From positions 523,576-587,575 of the forward strand of contig CAMXCT020002324.1 in assembly GCA_947184155.2 (NCBI GenBank): 64,000 nt of DNA, written 5' to 3'. Position 1 is the first letter of the stretch, and the number at the start of each line of letters is the position of its first letter. The notes below the pieces were generated by a model. That model searched no databases. It saw only the letters and a list, made by a program, of their open reading frames with translations, and was not told the origin of the DNA. The DNA comes from Cladocopium goreaui (lineage: Eukaryota; Sar; Dinophyceae; Suessiales; Symbiodiniaceae). The translations under genes were made by a program, and so were the position numbers. Positions 11,220 through 21,954 of the stretch are shown here, one piece after another.

Positions 11220-11425
11220 CCCTCTGGTAAACATACAAAACTGGTTGGTGGTTTGGAACATGAATTTTATTTTTACATATATTGGGAATAATAATCCCAA
11301 CTGACTATTATTTTTCAGAGTGGTTGAAACCATCAATCAACCAGAACTATGGAAAATCACCTTTTTTGAGGTAAGTCAACGAACTCAATGGCACTGTTCA
11401 ATAGCTATGTTGGTTTACCAGAGGG
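11220..11425. mobile_element. Family A element carrying a nested family B element
   Basis: The outer ends are CCCTCTGGTAAACATACAAA and TTTACCAGAGGG as in other A copies. After ACATACAAAA the sequence switches to a complete family B element and resumes with AACTATGGAAAATCACC. The split half-sites rebuild the uninterrupted A sequence seen at 10345. Confidence 0.88.
11241..11344. mobile_element. Family B element inserted in family A
   Basis: Starts CTGGTTGGTGGTTTGGAACA and ends CATCAATCAACCAG, with GGGAATAATAATCCC at the centre. Any target duplication would be only AA and is ambiguous within the A-run. Confidence 0.85.
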
Positions 11426-11520
11426 TATATCATCGGCTAATGACTAGCACTTTGCGAAGTGGAACATGGATGAATTAGCCCATTTACAGTTGATTTATAG
11501 TTGATTTCCCTTGTTTCAAG

Positions 11521-11559
11521 AATGGTGATGTTCCATAGCTATGTTAGTGTACCAGAGGC
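11521..11559. mobile_element. Family A fragment (right end)
   Basis: AATGGTGATGTTCCATAGCT followed by ATGTTAGTGTACCAGAGG matches the right half of family A; the left end is missing. Confidence 0.65.
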
Positions 11560-11628
11560 TTTTCATCGCATCCCCATCATAGTTGAAGCGATTGTTTGAC
11601 ATATTCAGAACAAACAAACATGAAGATA

Positions 11629-11743
11629 CCCTCTGGATCCCTCTGGTAAACTAACATAACTATGTAAAATCACCATGTTTAATGGGAAAACTCACTATCA
11701 ATGGCCATTTTCAAGTTCGCAAACTGTTGACATAACCAGAGGG
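11629..11743. mobile_element. Family A element abutting an inferred exon
   Basis: Left end TA-CCCTCTGG with the end partly duplicated (GATCCCTCTGGTAAAC), right end CATAACCAGAGGG-TA. The right end lies exactly where a phase-0 acceptor (CCAGAG|GGTACA) is needed for the exon that follows. Confidence 0.82.
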
Positions 11744-11858
11744 TACATGGCCAGAAGTTACCCAACCCATCACCAGTTCCGGGGATCGACCGATCGCTCG
11801 GATCGCAGCTTTCTGCAATGATGATGACTTCGAAGAGCTCACCATAGATTGTATTTTC
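11742..11858 (+). CDS. Exon, unknown protein
   Basis: Reads GTWPEVTQPITSSGDRPIAR then IAAFCNDDDFEELTIDCIF. The acceptor AG|GGT is supplied by the right end of the family A element. The end is either phase 0 (TTC|GTTAAG at 11858) or phase 2 (GTTAA|GTAAC at 11863). The preceding exon (11110-11190) ends in phase 0, so the two join without a shift. Confidence 0.42.
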
Positions 11859-12251
11859 GTTAAGTAACAAGAGACTTCCAAAAATAGACATAGTTCATGT
11901 CTGTTCATGTCGGAAGTGCGAATGCATTTGAAGTCGCTAATTAGACACCCTGTATAGGTGGCCGTAGGTCCGTAGGTCCTAAAAAGTGACATGCCATGTA
12001 GCCATAGCAACCTCCCCGACTGCGACGTTCTTCAATATACATCACACGAAAAGCCGCAAATCCTCAATATTTATGTTGCTTCCATATGGTCAACATAAAT
12101 CCCATGAGGGCTTAGGATTTAATGTGAAGTATTTTCATATCCACATTGATTTAAACTTTGGAATCAAGTGAATCAAGTGAATCAAGTATCAATCTGCACC
12201 AACAATCGCCATTTTCCTCAAGTTTCCCATGTTTTTTCTATCCCACTTAAG

Positions 12252-12448
12252 TGAAGACCCGGCGTTTTCATCCCATGATTCCCGCGGCACTTCGCCCGGA
12301 CACCATGCCGCCTCGACGAACCACTGATCTCTTCTGGCTACTGCTGCTTGGGACAAGGGGGTGCACCTGGAGAGCCCAGCAATGGGAAAAGATAAGACAT
12401 TTTCACCGAAGAAAACATGGGAATTTTAAGTTGATCTATAGTTGCTAA
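12252..12448 (+). CDS. Exon-like island, frame ambiguous
   Basis: GC-rich sequence after CTTAAG. One frame gives EDPAFSSHDSRGTSPGHHAA and would join the phase-2 end of the previous exon; another gives KTRRFHPMIPAALRPDTMPP followed by a hydrophobic stretch (LFWLLLLG) and runs to 12448. No domain is recognised. Confidence 0.22.
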
Positions 12449-13242
12449 GTAGGTTTATTTTATTATTTTACTCTAATAAGTGAGACTTACCCAACCAACA
12501 TGGACAGTTTATCAAGTTGATCTATTTCCTCAGTTGGTGAACATACTCCAACGGTTGGGTTGAGTTTATGGCACTAAGGAAACCTGTGGTTTATGCGGTG
12601 AACATAAACCAACAAACATATAATGTTATGTGGCCTTACCTTGTAGGTGTGTTTTATCATCAAAACGTAAGGTTTCGGCGCCATCAAAAAGTATATCACA
12701 TACCAAAACAAACAAAACAATCGAAAAAAAAACAGCTTCGTCATTGGAGTTATCACCCGACTTTTCACGAGCCTAAAGTCACATTTTTCTTATCTGGGGG
12801 ATGCCCCACAGGCACAGCAGGCACCCAAAATCCTTGGCAAAGCCAGCATACCCTGTACAACATGTTTGGAGAGTATAAAAACCATATCCGAAAAGCACAT
12901 GAAGCAAACAGTTGAATATGTTGAATAAAGCCACACTCAGTCAATATGCCACTCTTCTGAGTTTCGTCAATGAGTATTGACTTGTATTAAGCCACAGCAA
13001 GAATTGGACAGGAATTCCTATGAGGTGGACCCCTCAGCTATAAGTTGACTTGTTGAACTCTCATAAAATGAACCGCAGTGATTTGTTTCTGTAAATCGTC
13101 TACAGTTGTACAGTTATGCTATATATAGTTATGTGCACCAACTTAGCTAATTCTTGGATATCGTAAATTGGGTTTCCATCTAGCGTTGGATGGTACTGAA
13201 ATGACAGGTTTCTTGCGCTGTCTTGGCCGCGGATTGAATTAG

Positions 13243-13321
13243 GCTGTTTCTATGTGCAGTGGCGGCGCAAGTCTTCTTCGCGTTGATGGCGTTGTACCAT
13301 GGGGTGAAAATTGACTTTGAG
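13243..13321 (+). CDS. Exon, hydrophobic segment
   Basis: After AG at 13241-13242 the frame reads LFLCAVAAQVFFALMALYHG then VKIDFE, ending at a phase-0 donor GAG|GTCGGA. The first 18 or so residues could form a membrane helix. It joins in phase to the terminal exon at 14049 (CAAG|GTGGGA), with GT[C/G]GGA repeated at donor and exon start. Confidence 0.42.
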
Positions 13322-13354
13322 GTCGGACAACCTGGGTGCGTCTGAAAATGGGGT

Positions 13355-13442
13355 ACCCTCTACAAATGAGGGTCTTGAATTGGAACATCATTTTTAGATT
13401 ATATATACATGATTTTCAATTGCAAGTTGGATTACTGGAGGG
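13355..13442. mobile_element. Family A element, diverged or shortened
   Basis: TA-CCCTCTACAAATGAGGGTCT at the left and TTGGATTACTGGAGGG-TA at the right; about 88 bp with a poorer match inside. Confidence 0.6.
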
Positions 13443-14048
13443 TATACCCCCAAGCCTCCAAATGGCAATTTTGATATGGAACATGATGATCAGCCATGAA
13501 AGAACGTGATGACCAACAATTACATTTTGAGTACCCCATTCTAAGTCAAGACAGAAAACGGGGTGTCTGTCCCAATATATCAAAACATGCTTTTTTTGGG
13601 GGACAAGGGTGATAAGCGACTGGATTTTCGGGTACCTGTTTTTGAGACAGCCTGTATATCAAAATAGTAGGCAGAAGACATGAATATCACGATACACCGA
13701 TACACAGATGGCATATATGTTTTTTTTCATGTTGCATTGATTCAAATATCGCCAAAGAGGTGGTTTGGATCACCCCAAAACTCTGTGGACCTGTAGGGGA
13801 CGATAAAGGGTTCTGGAAGATGGTGTTGTGTCTGTGTGAGCCACACCAAAAAAGGCCAGCAGATTGTTTTTGAAGTGGATGAAAGAAATAGCTCCGAATA
13901 AACAAATGAGGATCCATGATTTTCTCCTAGGTATAATATCCAAAGTTTGTTGAGTCTATTTTTTTGTTTCTTGGATCATCATGAATCCCAAAAACTCCAG
14001 AAACTGACCATTTAAAAAACATGTGACATTTTTGGGACCCCCCTCAAG

Positions 14049-14147
14049 GTGGGAGTGTTGCGTCCGCAGGGTGGCAGCTTCGACGAAGTGCTTCAAAACG
14101 TGACGTGGTGCAAAGAACCGGTCGAAGTGATGGAATCTGAAGCCTAA
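14049..14147 (+). CDS. Terminal exon with stop, unknown protein
   Basis: 99 nt including TAA, starting at CAAG|GTG in phase 0 and reading VGVLRPQGGSFDEVLQNVTW then CKEPVEVMESEA. It completes the frame from the exon at 13243-13321. It ends a plus-strand gene that may or may not be the kinase gene upstream. Confidence 0.45.
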   Translation: MGVLRPQGGSFDEVLQNVTWCKEPVEVMESEA

Positions 14148-14767
14148 TGGAAGCGCCTAATGCGACTTTGCTTGGTAAATATCACTCGCATGGGTAAACT
14201 ATATGAAAAATTGAATCATAATATTGGATACAGATGAGCTACAGCCAAAATTTACCGTAATGGAACGTAGTATTCGAGACATTTTTTTTTTGAAATTGAG
14301 CTGGGGCTTGGAAAACGATAATACACTCTTCCAAAATCGATAACATTTGCTATATTCCCAAAACCTGAAAAACGATAATACACTCTTCAAAAATTGATGA
14401 CTTGGAGATATATACTAAATATTGACCGTGGCCCATATCATAAAATAGCACTACTTCCACGGTATTTTCTGACAAAAATCGCAATCGTTTTCCAACTTGG
14501 CCTCAATTTTTTGCGGTTGGGTTCCTAGGGGACAACGCCTCAGCACCAGATGTTTGCCTTTTGGCCATGTTTCAGGCAGAGAAGCCATGAAAATTTGGAA
14601 GGCTTGTCTGAAAATTGGGTACCTCTAAATCTATTGGTGAACCGTCAAAGTTCCCATTCAATGGCTATTTTGGAGGGTATACCACATTTTCAGATAGACC
14701 CATATATACATGGGAAACCATGCGGCCAAGTATTTGGTCCCTCAAAAACTAGCGCCACATGATTTTA

Positions 14768-14888
14768 CCCTCTGGTAATCAAACATGGCAATGGAAAAAT
14801 CACCATTGAAAGATACTTATAGATGATTTCCCATTTAAAATCTCCACTGATATGGGATTTTCCATTGCCATGTTTGGTTAAAGGAGGG
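14768..14888. mobile_element. Family A inverted-repeat element
   Basis: CCCTCTGGTAATCAAACATGGCAATGG-type left arm and CCATTGCCATGTTTGGTTAA plus GGAGGG at the right; long arms around a short centre. Confidence 0.75.
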
Positions 14889-15075
14889 CAATGATATTGA
14901 ATATACGTAAGTAAATGTGGTATTTTGTCCAAGCGCTTTGGGCCCCCCTGAAAACTCAACCACGCTTCCACAGAGGAAATACTGGACAATCCAACTTTGG
15001 GTACTGCATAGACTGAGGAATAGCATACTTTCTGCCGTAAAGATAAGAGCCTGGGTACTTGGTGGCTCATCCAAG

Positions 15076-15159
15076 TTAGTAAGTGGATTATAGCCCCAGT
15101 TATAAGGGAACTAACCCTACTTAGCCCAGTTATAACCAGGGGTATAACCTACTTACTAA
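15076..15159. repeat. Inverted repeat of 29-bp arms
   Basis: Arm TTAGTAAGTGGATTATAGCC... (15076-15104) pairs with 15131-15159 at about 24 of 29 positions. The CCAGTTATAA motif recurs in the family C-like stretches near 19400 and 41000. Confidence 0.7.
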
Positions 15160-15626
15160 GTGGGGGTGAACCACTAAGTACCCATGGTAGTTTGATGTAT
15201 AGTTTGATAGTTTCTCAAGTGTGGCACCCCAAGCTTACCAAGGGCTTGCTACTTCTTGGCTTACCCAGGTTCCACCATCTTCACCGCATTTTTTTTGGGA
15301 AGATCATCCCCAACTGACCTATTGTGAATTCCCTGAAGTAATGGGTTGAGACAGCAAGTGACATCAACAAACCACCGGCCTAGTGTGTTCAAGATGCACG
15401 AACGCCGCTCAGGTGACAGTGCACGACGGTTGGTTGTCCCGGGCCAAGGAGCCTACGACTCTCAAGCGCTGGGATGAGTGTACTGGACATGGTTGGTCCT
15501 TTGTTAGTTCCCCATATCATTCTTCATTGAAGCCACGAAGGCTCAAAATGTATCAAAATATCCCGTAACATATTATAAAATATCTCAAACAAAGGCTTAT
15601 AAACAAGGAAATTCTGGAGATATTAT

Positions 15627-16900
15627 GTGGGGGACAAATTGGCAGCGCTTGCAGTTTATGTTTTTGTCAGATTTGGGGTCGCGCGGAGGCACAAATTTAA
15701 GCCAACGGTTGATGCTTTAGGGATCTTTTATTGGGCATTCTTGGAATTAAAGAAGGTGCCAAATCCTCGTGCGAAGAACGCAGAACCAAGCAACAGAGCC
15801 TATGTTTCTCAGTGGCGGGTGCATCGCATGGCTAACCACTGACAAAGGTTTTGCCGTCATCAAAGGCATCATTTTGTGACAAACGCACATTCTTCCTTGT
15901 TATTCCAAGCCGGAGTAAGACCGTTGTGGATTTCTACAAGCGGACCATAGCAGTTGTGACTCTGCCCTCGGCATGTTTCACCAAGATCGGAGTCCTTCAT
16001 GCTGGGGATGGAACAGTGGAGCGAGTTTTCGGAAGCCATTGATGCAGTAACCCAAAGAGCTCAGGCTGAGGTGAACAAATCATTTGAAAACCTGCTAGAA
16101 CAACAAGCTTGCAGCGTAGTATTATCATCGTCAGGTGGGCATCCAGTTCAAAAAAAAGCCAAGTTTTGGTTTGCAAATGGTCGGGTTCCTTGCCTGTTTT
16201 CCCGGTGCCACTCGCAATTTCATGGATTTCAAGCAATCAAAACTTCGCATCTATTTTGCCCGTGAGACCTTGTAACGTCACGAAGTTCCAGCTCAAGACC
16301 TATGGAAGCAAACTCACACGCACTATTAGCCTTGGCGGTGGTCCATTCATGTTGAAGGATTCTGGTGATCTGGAAACTTGGCTACCTTGATGACTCATGG
16401 AATGTGACTTCACCGAAGCGTGGAATTGCTTCTGAAATGCCACCCAAAACAAAAAGCGAGACCGCATCTGGGGCGGCTGCAAAATTGAGGGCGACATTCC
16501 TGTCTGATTCCTGCAATGGTCACTGGCAGCCTGGTGGCACATGCACGCCAACTGTTCTAAACATACTTAGGTCTTCATTACATGCCAAACCTCTTCCATT
16601 GGCGGAACGTCAGAATCGCCTAGGAGCAAGTTCTTGGAGTTCAAGAACTTTGTTCAAGGCGATTCTGACGTTCCGCCAATGGAAGAGGTTTGGCATGTAA
16701 TGAAGACCTATGCTGCAGTTCATACTTGCCCAGCAAGGAGACTTTCAATGCTTTGGCTTTAGAAATTGTTCAACTTGCCTATCAAATTGATCCACATATG
16801 AGGCAAGATCATTATTGGTAGAGGATGTTTGTCCCTCATAATGTAGCAAGTCTCACCAGAGCGCGTTCTTCAAAAGATGCATGAAGCTCAACGTGTTTGT
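15627..16900 (+). pseudogene. Degenerate coding-like region, family unknown
   Basis: Consecutive plus-strand frames give protein-like pieces interrupted by stops and shifts: GDKLAALAVYVFVRFGVARR (from 15629), FFLVIPSRSKTVVDFYKRTI (near 15892), IDAVTQRAQAEVNKSFENLL (near 16037) and FLEFKNFVQGDSDVPPMEEV (near 16633). Base composition is even and no intron signals are needed, so it may be a decayed retrocopy or transposon gene. No transposase motif could be confirmed. Confidence 0.3.
16568..16710. repeat. Perfect 54-bp inverted repeat with 35-nt loop
   Basis: 16568-16621 is the exact reverse complement of 16657-16710. The loop holds a further AAGTTCTTG / CAAGAACTT pair, so nearly the whole 143 bp can fold. 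The right arm lies in the coding-like frame. Confidence 0.92.
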
Positions 16901-17000
16901 AAAATGCCGAGAGATAGAGAGCTTGCTTGACTGAATCATATTCATTACATACCTTAATTAACTTTGATAATCAAGGATATAACTACGGTATAATGAAAAT

Positions 17001-17101
17001 TGGTTGGTGGTTTGGAACATTTTTTTCAATTCAGTTGGGAATGTCATCATCCCAACTGACGTTCGCATATTTTTCAGAGGGGTAGGTATACCACCAACCA
17101 G
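17001..17101. mobile_element. Family B inverted-repeat element
   Basis: Starts TGGTTGGTGGTTTGGAACAT, ends ACCACCAACCAG, with GGGAATGTCATCATCCC inside. Confidence 0.85.
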
Positions 17102-17182
17102 ATATTCCTGGCTTCTTTTGGGTGGTTTCCAGTCCATTGGGGTACCCCAAGTCATGTCATTAGACTCATTAGACCATGACTT
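17102..17182. repeat. Element-flanking duplication (copy 1)
   Basis: The 81 bp after this family B copy match the DNA after the copy at 40722-40838 with only about two differences, so element and flank were duplicated together. Confidence 0.85.
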
Positions 17183-17399
17183 AGGTATACCACCAAGTAG
17201 AAAATGATACCATCACCATCCATCACCTATATCAAATTATATCAACTATCCCAACTAATCATCAACCAATACATTTATCAACTATATTAAATGTGATACC
17301 ATCCCAATGGCTCCAAAGACGCCGTAGACACCAAACGACACCAGGATGCGGTGACGAATTGGGTGGAGCTGCGGCCGGAGAATCTCCGCTTGGAGTCGC

Positions 17400-17760
17400 A
17401 GGTGGTGTTTTTTTTTTTTTTTTCCGGCTCGGTGATGTGATTGTTTTAGTATGATGTATAGTTAAGGCTTAACAGTTAAGGTATGTTGGAATTATATTAC
17501 TGTATACAATCCTACAAGTATGTATGTACGATGTACATGTTATTTATTTGTTTTATTCATTCATTTATGATGTGTTGTATGGTTAAATGTGTATTACTTA
17601 CGTAATGTGTACATTATATAACCTTATGTGCTATATGATCGATGTATATATATATGATATGATTATATATATATATACGAATGTATAATATATATATACT
17701 ATAATATGTATATATCTTATATATGTATATATATATATATCATGTAGTTTTTTGCTGATT
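17400..17760. repeat. Poly-T run and AT-rich microsatellites
   Basis: A T-run at about 17408-17422, then (TA)n and TATATG tracts at 17640-17745. No coding signal. Confidence 0.8.
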
Positions 17761-18376
17761 TGCAAAATGGGCATGGCACACATTTTTTGGTGGCTCAAAT
17801 GACTCACAGGACTGGATATGTTTGTCATCTTAAACCGAATTACTGCAGATTAAATAAAATCTATCAATGGTTTCGATTCCCTGGCCAGAAGTTCTTTTGC
17901 AATTTCAGATGTTGTGCAATACTATGGAAAACATCATAATTCTTCGTAATCCCAGTGGTAAATAACTGGTCTGTATATCTATCTATATATATAATATATA
18001 TATATATATGACCGCTATTATATTGTGTGTTCTCTCTAAGCAATAACATGCATGGATAGGACATAATGAGTAAACATGACATACACTCAAACAAATCCAG
18101 CAAAAGAGCCTGTTAATTGGGGATGATACCTTGGTTGGATAGGGGAAAGGGTCATTTTCTACAATGGGGATATACAATCTCACACGCAGCCAGAACAAAA
18201 AAAACAAGATAAACCTATATTTCTAGGGGTCACCCCTTGGTAGTCGGTTTGTCACAGGTTAAGAGAAACCATGAATAGTCTTACTTTCTGTCCAGCTGAC
18301 TGACAGGAGCCACCCCCAGAAGTATCGCAAAGGTCAGCTTGACAGCAGTGTTGTTTGCTCCGCATACCAGTCCTGC

Positions 18377-18811
18377 TTGTCATGCTCTCCGTTTGAGCTT
18401 GCTGCAAATGAGGCATTGGTCATTTTGACGGTTGGAACCCCAGAGTCTGGCAGGCATAGCAGCTGTCCACCGGAAGATTTTGTATGTGAGCAACTCTGCT
18501 CAGCAGCCCTCATGGAGCTTCCTACCATGGAGCTTCCTACCATGGAGCTTCCTACCATGGAGCTTCCTACCATGGAGCGGGCCCACAACATCAACTATGC
18601 TCTCCACTCGGTCCCTGATCCGGAGAACCCTTTGGAAGGGGCTAGATTCGATCCGGAAGCAGAGATCCCTGGGTTGGTTGACATGCCTCCAATTGCTGTT
18701 GGGTTTATGCCAATTGTAACTACAGTTTATGAGGAGTCTAAACCAACAGACACAACTAAGGGGGACCGCCTTGTATGTAATAAAAAACTTATTCTCTTGG
18801 AGGTTTTCTAA
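18377..18811 (+). CDS. Open frame with an in-frame 4 x 15-bp repeat, unknown protein
   Basis: The frame is open from about 18294 (after TCCAG) to TAA 18811. It contains LAANEALVILTVGTPESGRH, four copies of MELPT, then INYALHSVPDPENPLEGARF. Hydrophobic and acidic parts alternate; no domain is recognised. No ATG with good context starts it, so it is more likely an exon ending in a stop or read into an intron. The downstream part (PEAEIPGLVDMPPIAVGFMP) stays protein-like to about 18760. Confidence 0.35.
   Translation: MSCSPFELAANEALVILTVGTPESGRHSSCPPEDFVCEQLCSAALMELPTMELPTMELPTMELPTMERAHNINYALHSVPDPENPLEGARFDPEAEIPGLVDMPPIAVGFMPIVTTVYEESKPTDTTKGDRLVCNKKLILLEVF
18512..18571. repeat. 4 x 15-bp tandem repeat
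   Basis: ATGGAGCTTCCTACC is repeated four times without error, followed by a partial unit. The unit length keeps the reading frame. Confidence 0.95.
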
Positions 18812-19071
18812 GATTCGCTATTAACATTAAGATTTACCATTCGTACATGAGAGCAACCCCAACTCATAGAGTACAAAAAGTGGGAAACCTGGAAATATAT
18901 GGGGATGGGTCAAGATCTAGTATTGCCATATATTTATATGGGGGGAATACACATCCATTAATCAATATAACACAATATAACCAGCTATTTAACTTTGGGC
19001 ACCAGCAGGGTTTTTAGGGGGTTTTGACACAAAAACCCTGCGGAAATCCATCGAAGTGTCAGAAATGCCAG

Positions 19072-19146
19072 GGCATCGCTGTTGCTTTGGGCACCTCTGC
19101 TGTCTCCAGTGGAGCCTTCCTGCTGCTATTGGCCCCTGGGATCCGG
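19072..19146 (+). CDS. Exon of a probable membrane protein
   Basis: 75 nt, 25 codons: GIAVALGTSAVSSGAFLLLL then APGIR, a likely membrane helix. Acceptor GCCAG|GGC and donor CGG|GTGCGG, both phase 0. Joins in frame to the exon at 20635. Confidence 0.5.
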
Positions 19147-19230
19147 GTGCGGTTCAGGATCTAAATTGCTGACGGAGAACAGGCTTGTTGACGGAGGCTT
19201 TGATTTATGGCAAACCATATTAAACCCATC

Positions 19231-19312
19231 TGCTCCATGGTGCTGGTATATTTACCTACAAAACTGGGTCATTTATAAGGTAAATGTTGGTAAATATTCC
19301 ATACATGGAGCA
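19231..19312. repeat. Family E inverted repeat (CCATGGTGCTGGTATAT)
   Basis: TGCTCCATGGTGCTGGTATA is answered by TATTCCATACATGGAGCA; related copies are at 22138 and 37438. Confidence 0.65.
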
Positions 19313-19344
19313 TATGCGATATATATATATATATATTATACATA

Positions 19345-19555
19345 GTTAATTGATGTTAATAACCAACTTATAACTGCCATAAATGATATAATTAACTTAA
19401 TTAACCACTTATATAGTTGGTTTACAATTGTGTTTATAAGCCAACTTATAACTGAGTGGTTGAAATAAGTAGGTGAACTGTTGGGTTTCTGCTAATGAAG
19501 CAAGTGACTATGGCCCTATGGCCTAGCTAACTCTGAGGGGCACCACCTTAAAGGT
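19345..19555. repeat. Family C-like region (AACTTATAAC / GTTGGTTTA, GGGGCACCACCTT end)
   Basis: Repeated forward and inverted AACCAACTTATAACT units, ending in AGCTAACTCTGAGGGGCACC, as at the right end of the family C copy at 36507. A left end is not clear. Confidence 0.5.
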
Positions 19556-19869
19556 CATGGTACCAATGGTGATGAGACAGTGGTCCACAAACATGGAGGA
19601 TCTATATCCACAAAGATGCTGATGACCTCCACCTGGGGCAGTATTCCAGCGAAGCCATGACAGTATATCTGTGTTATAATCAAGAGGATACCTGGATACC
19701 TCAAAGATATATCCCAAAAAAAATCACAGTTGTTGACAGTTATTGTGGTATTTGTGGTTATAATCCCACCTTTTCCCTATCTGACTGGGTGCCCCACATT
19801 GTAAGATGGTGGACTCCTACTGCCTAAGCTTCGGAAGACGCGGAGTCCTGTCCTGCAAAGTCACCACTA

Positions 19870-20110
19870 TAGATCTAGAAATGGGGAAACAATGGGATAT
19901 TAATGATATTATGGGATATATTACGATATCCCCATAATATCTATTGGGAAAATCGAAAAAAAACATATCCCAATATTATGATATTATAGAAAATACATGA
20001 AAATACAATGGCATATATTACCAATATACAACCAACCGGGTACTTTAACATATTGGGAACATAATATATATATATACACCCTCGCACAATTGTTCACAGA
20101 TTGCTATCGT
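19870..20110. repeat. AT-rich inverted and direct short repeats
   Basis: Overlapping GGGATATTA, TATCCCAATATTATG and TATATATATA blocks; can form hairpins. No coding potential. Confidence 0.5.
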
Positions 20111-20634
20111 ATAGATGGCCCATGAAAGTGGATATTTACCCATTAAAGATTGCCATTAAAGATTGCCATTGAAAACATGTGTTTGTTGGTTAAACACCTT
20201 GTTTAGCAGATCGTAGTAAATTCCCGACGAAGACGATGCGAGTCATATGACCATTGCTTCATTGCTTCGTCTTCTCAGCACAGATGGGCTAATCCCATCA
20301 GGGACGGACTATCCTGGTGGAACTATGCACAATCTTTGTTTCCGGTCACACGAACAGTGATGGGGTAAAAGGTGAACATTGCACAAACATATACAAACTA
20401 TGTTCGCGCAGCGATATTTCCTGATGATTCACTCGCCTTCAAGAGGTCAGAAGAGATGGGCAACTATACTATATCTATACATAAATACCGTATGTGTTCA
20501 TATTACATATATATATATTTATATTTAAATACATATATGCACGCATGTTACAGACCAAAACACACTTTTCTAGGTACATAATATATGTATATAATATATA
20601 TATATATAAAGTATACATTATACATCTCTTCAAG

Positions 20635-20772
20635 GTGCTTAAAATTTCCAAGGCCTATTTCCCCGTCCACCTGGTGGTGAACGTGGTGGCCATTGGCGGC
20701 CCCTTGTCCCTCCTGGCCATTGGCGGCCTGGCCATCTCCGGTTCACCCGTGGCCCAACTGCTGGGGGTGGAG
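20635..20772 (+). CDS. Exon of a probable membrane protein
   Basis: 138 nt, exactly 46 codons. Reads VLKISKAYFPVHLVVNVVAI then GGPLSLLAIGGLAISGSPVA then QLLGVE. Acceptor CAAG|GTG and donor GAG|GTACCG, phase 0 at both ends. GC-rich third positions contrast with the AT-rich flanks. Two hydrophobic stretches suggest membrane helices. Transporter or channel is possible but unproven. Confidence 0.55.
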
Positions 20773-21954
20773 GTACCGTACCCAACGGCGAAAAAATGGC
20801 GAGTTTAGCGGGAAAAATGGTGATTTTGCCGGAAAAATATGGTCATTTTCATGGAATTTGACATGTTGGGATTCGACCTTTGAAACAAGGGATTTTGCCA
20901 TGAAACATGGTGAAGATCTCAGAATTTGTCCAGGGATGGAGCACAATTGGGTTTTCAAATTAATGGCATTTAATCACTCAAGCTTTGGGCATTTTCAAGG
21001 GAAGCTCACAACATCTCAGTGCCATTATGTCTGTCGATTTCCAGCACTGATATTGGCAGCGTTGACAACACATCAATACATGTGTTAATCCATTTAGTCC
21101 ACAATCAGTCGCTTTGCCTCGTGCCAGGCTCATTTTGGATGGCCACTGGTGCTTGTGGGAACCTTGGGCAGCAGCTGAATTTTGTTGAGGCCCCATGGAT
21201 CGGTCCTAGCGAAGAAATTCTTAGGTGAGATTCTGAGACCCACAAACAATAGCTACAGTAAATAAGTTGATGTAGATCTCCCAAAACTAGAGGGTATGAT
21301 GGATAGCTAGATCTATATAGTGAATTTGTTTGTAAACCAACTCATAACGCCACATCGTAGTCTTTTCTGCCAGCAACAAGGTGATTACGTCCATGAGATC
21401 CCATGAGCCTTTTTGTTGCAGTGCCATTTTTGAACCCCCAATCCGTGTGTGTGGCCTACGCTTAGATTCACACTTTTTTTTAAAAAAAAAAAGAAAAAGT
21501 TGAGGCATTCTCAACCATAGTCATCATCATCATCATCATCATCCTTATTCTCGTCCTCATCTCAACCTTCATCCTTATCCTATCCTCATCCTCATCCTGC
21601 TCCACCCCCATGGATTGAAATAAACACATATCATACACACTTCAACTGCGCATTGTGTCCATCCATCCCCATATTTCTTCAAAGTCAGAACAAGTCAGTC
21701 AGTCTCCAACGATTCCAGTTGTAGTAACTATTCCCAACTGTTGAACTCTAAAAACTCAACGATCATCATCCCAGCATGCCATTCCACTACATGGCAAAAT
21801 CACGAATTTTGTTGGTTTAGTCCGATTGAATTCCTTATTTTTCTCAAGAATTAAACAAGAATAAACAAAAAACAAATCATACAAATCTCAACTATCGCCA
21901 TCTATCGCCAATCAACAAGAAAAATCATGAAAAATCCCAAGAGTCTCCCAGATA

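Larger units (their letters stand above)
14148..15626. other. No firm gene; inverted repeats and weak coding-like patches
   Basis: Patches at about 14550-14760, 14925-15075 and 15380-15500 are open in more than one frame and show no domain. The plus reading near 14930 (LGPPENSTTLPQRKYWTIQL...) is the most protein-like. Confidence 0.3.

Noticed and set aside
11711-12010. Minus-strand ORF over the 11742 exon
   Set aside because: The plus frame has matching splice sites and phase with its neighbour; the minus frame has neither.
21287-21514. Minus-strand ORF near 21.4 kb
   Set aside because: Runs through an A-run and has no recognisable domain or splice context.
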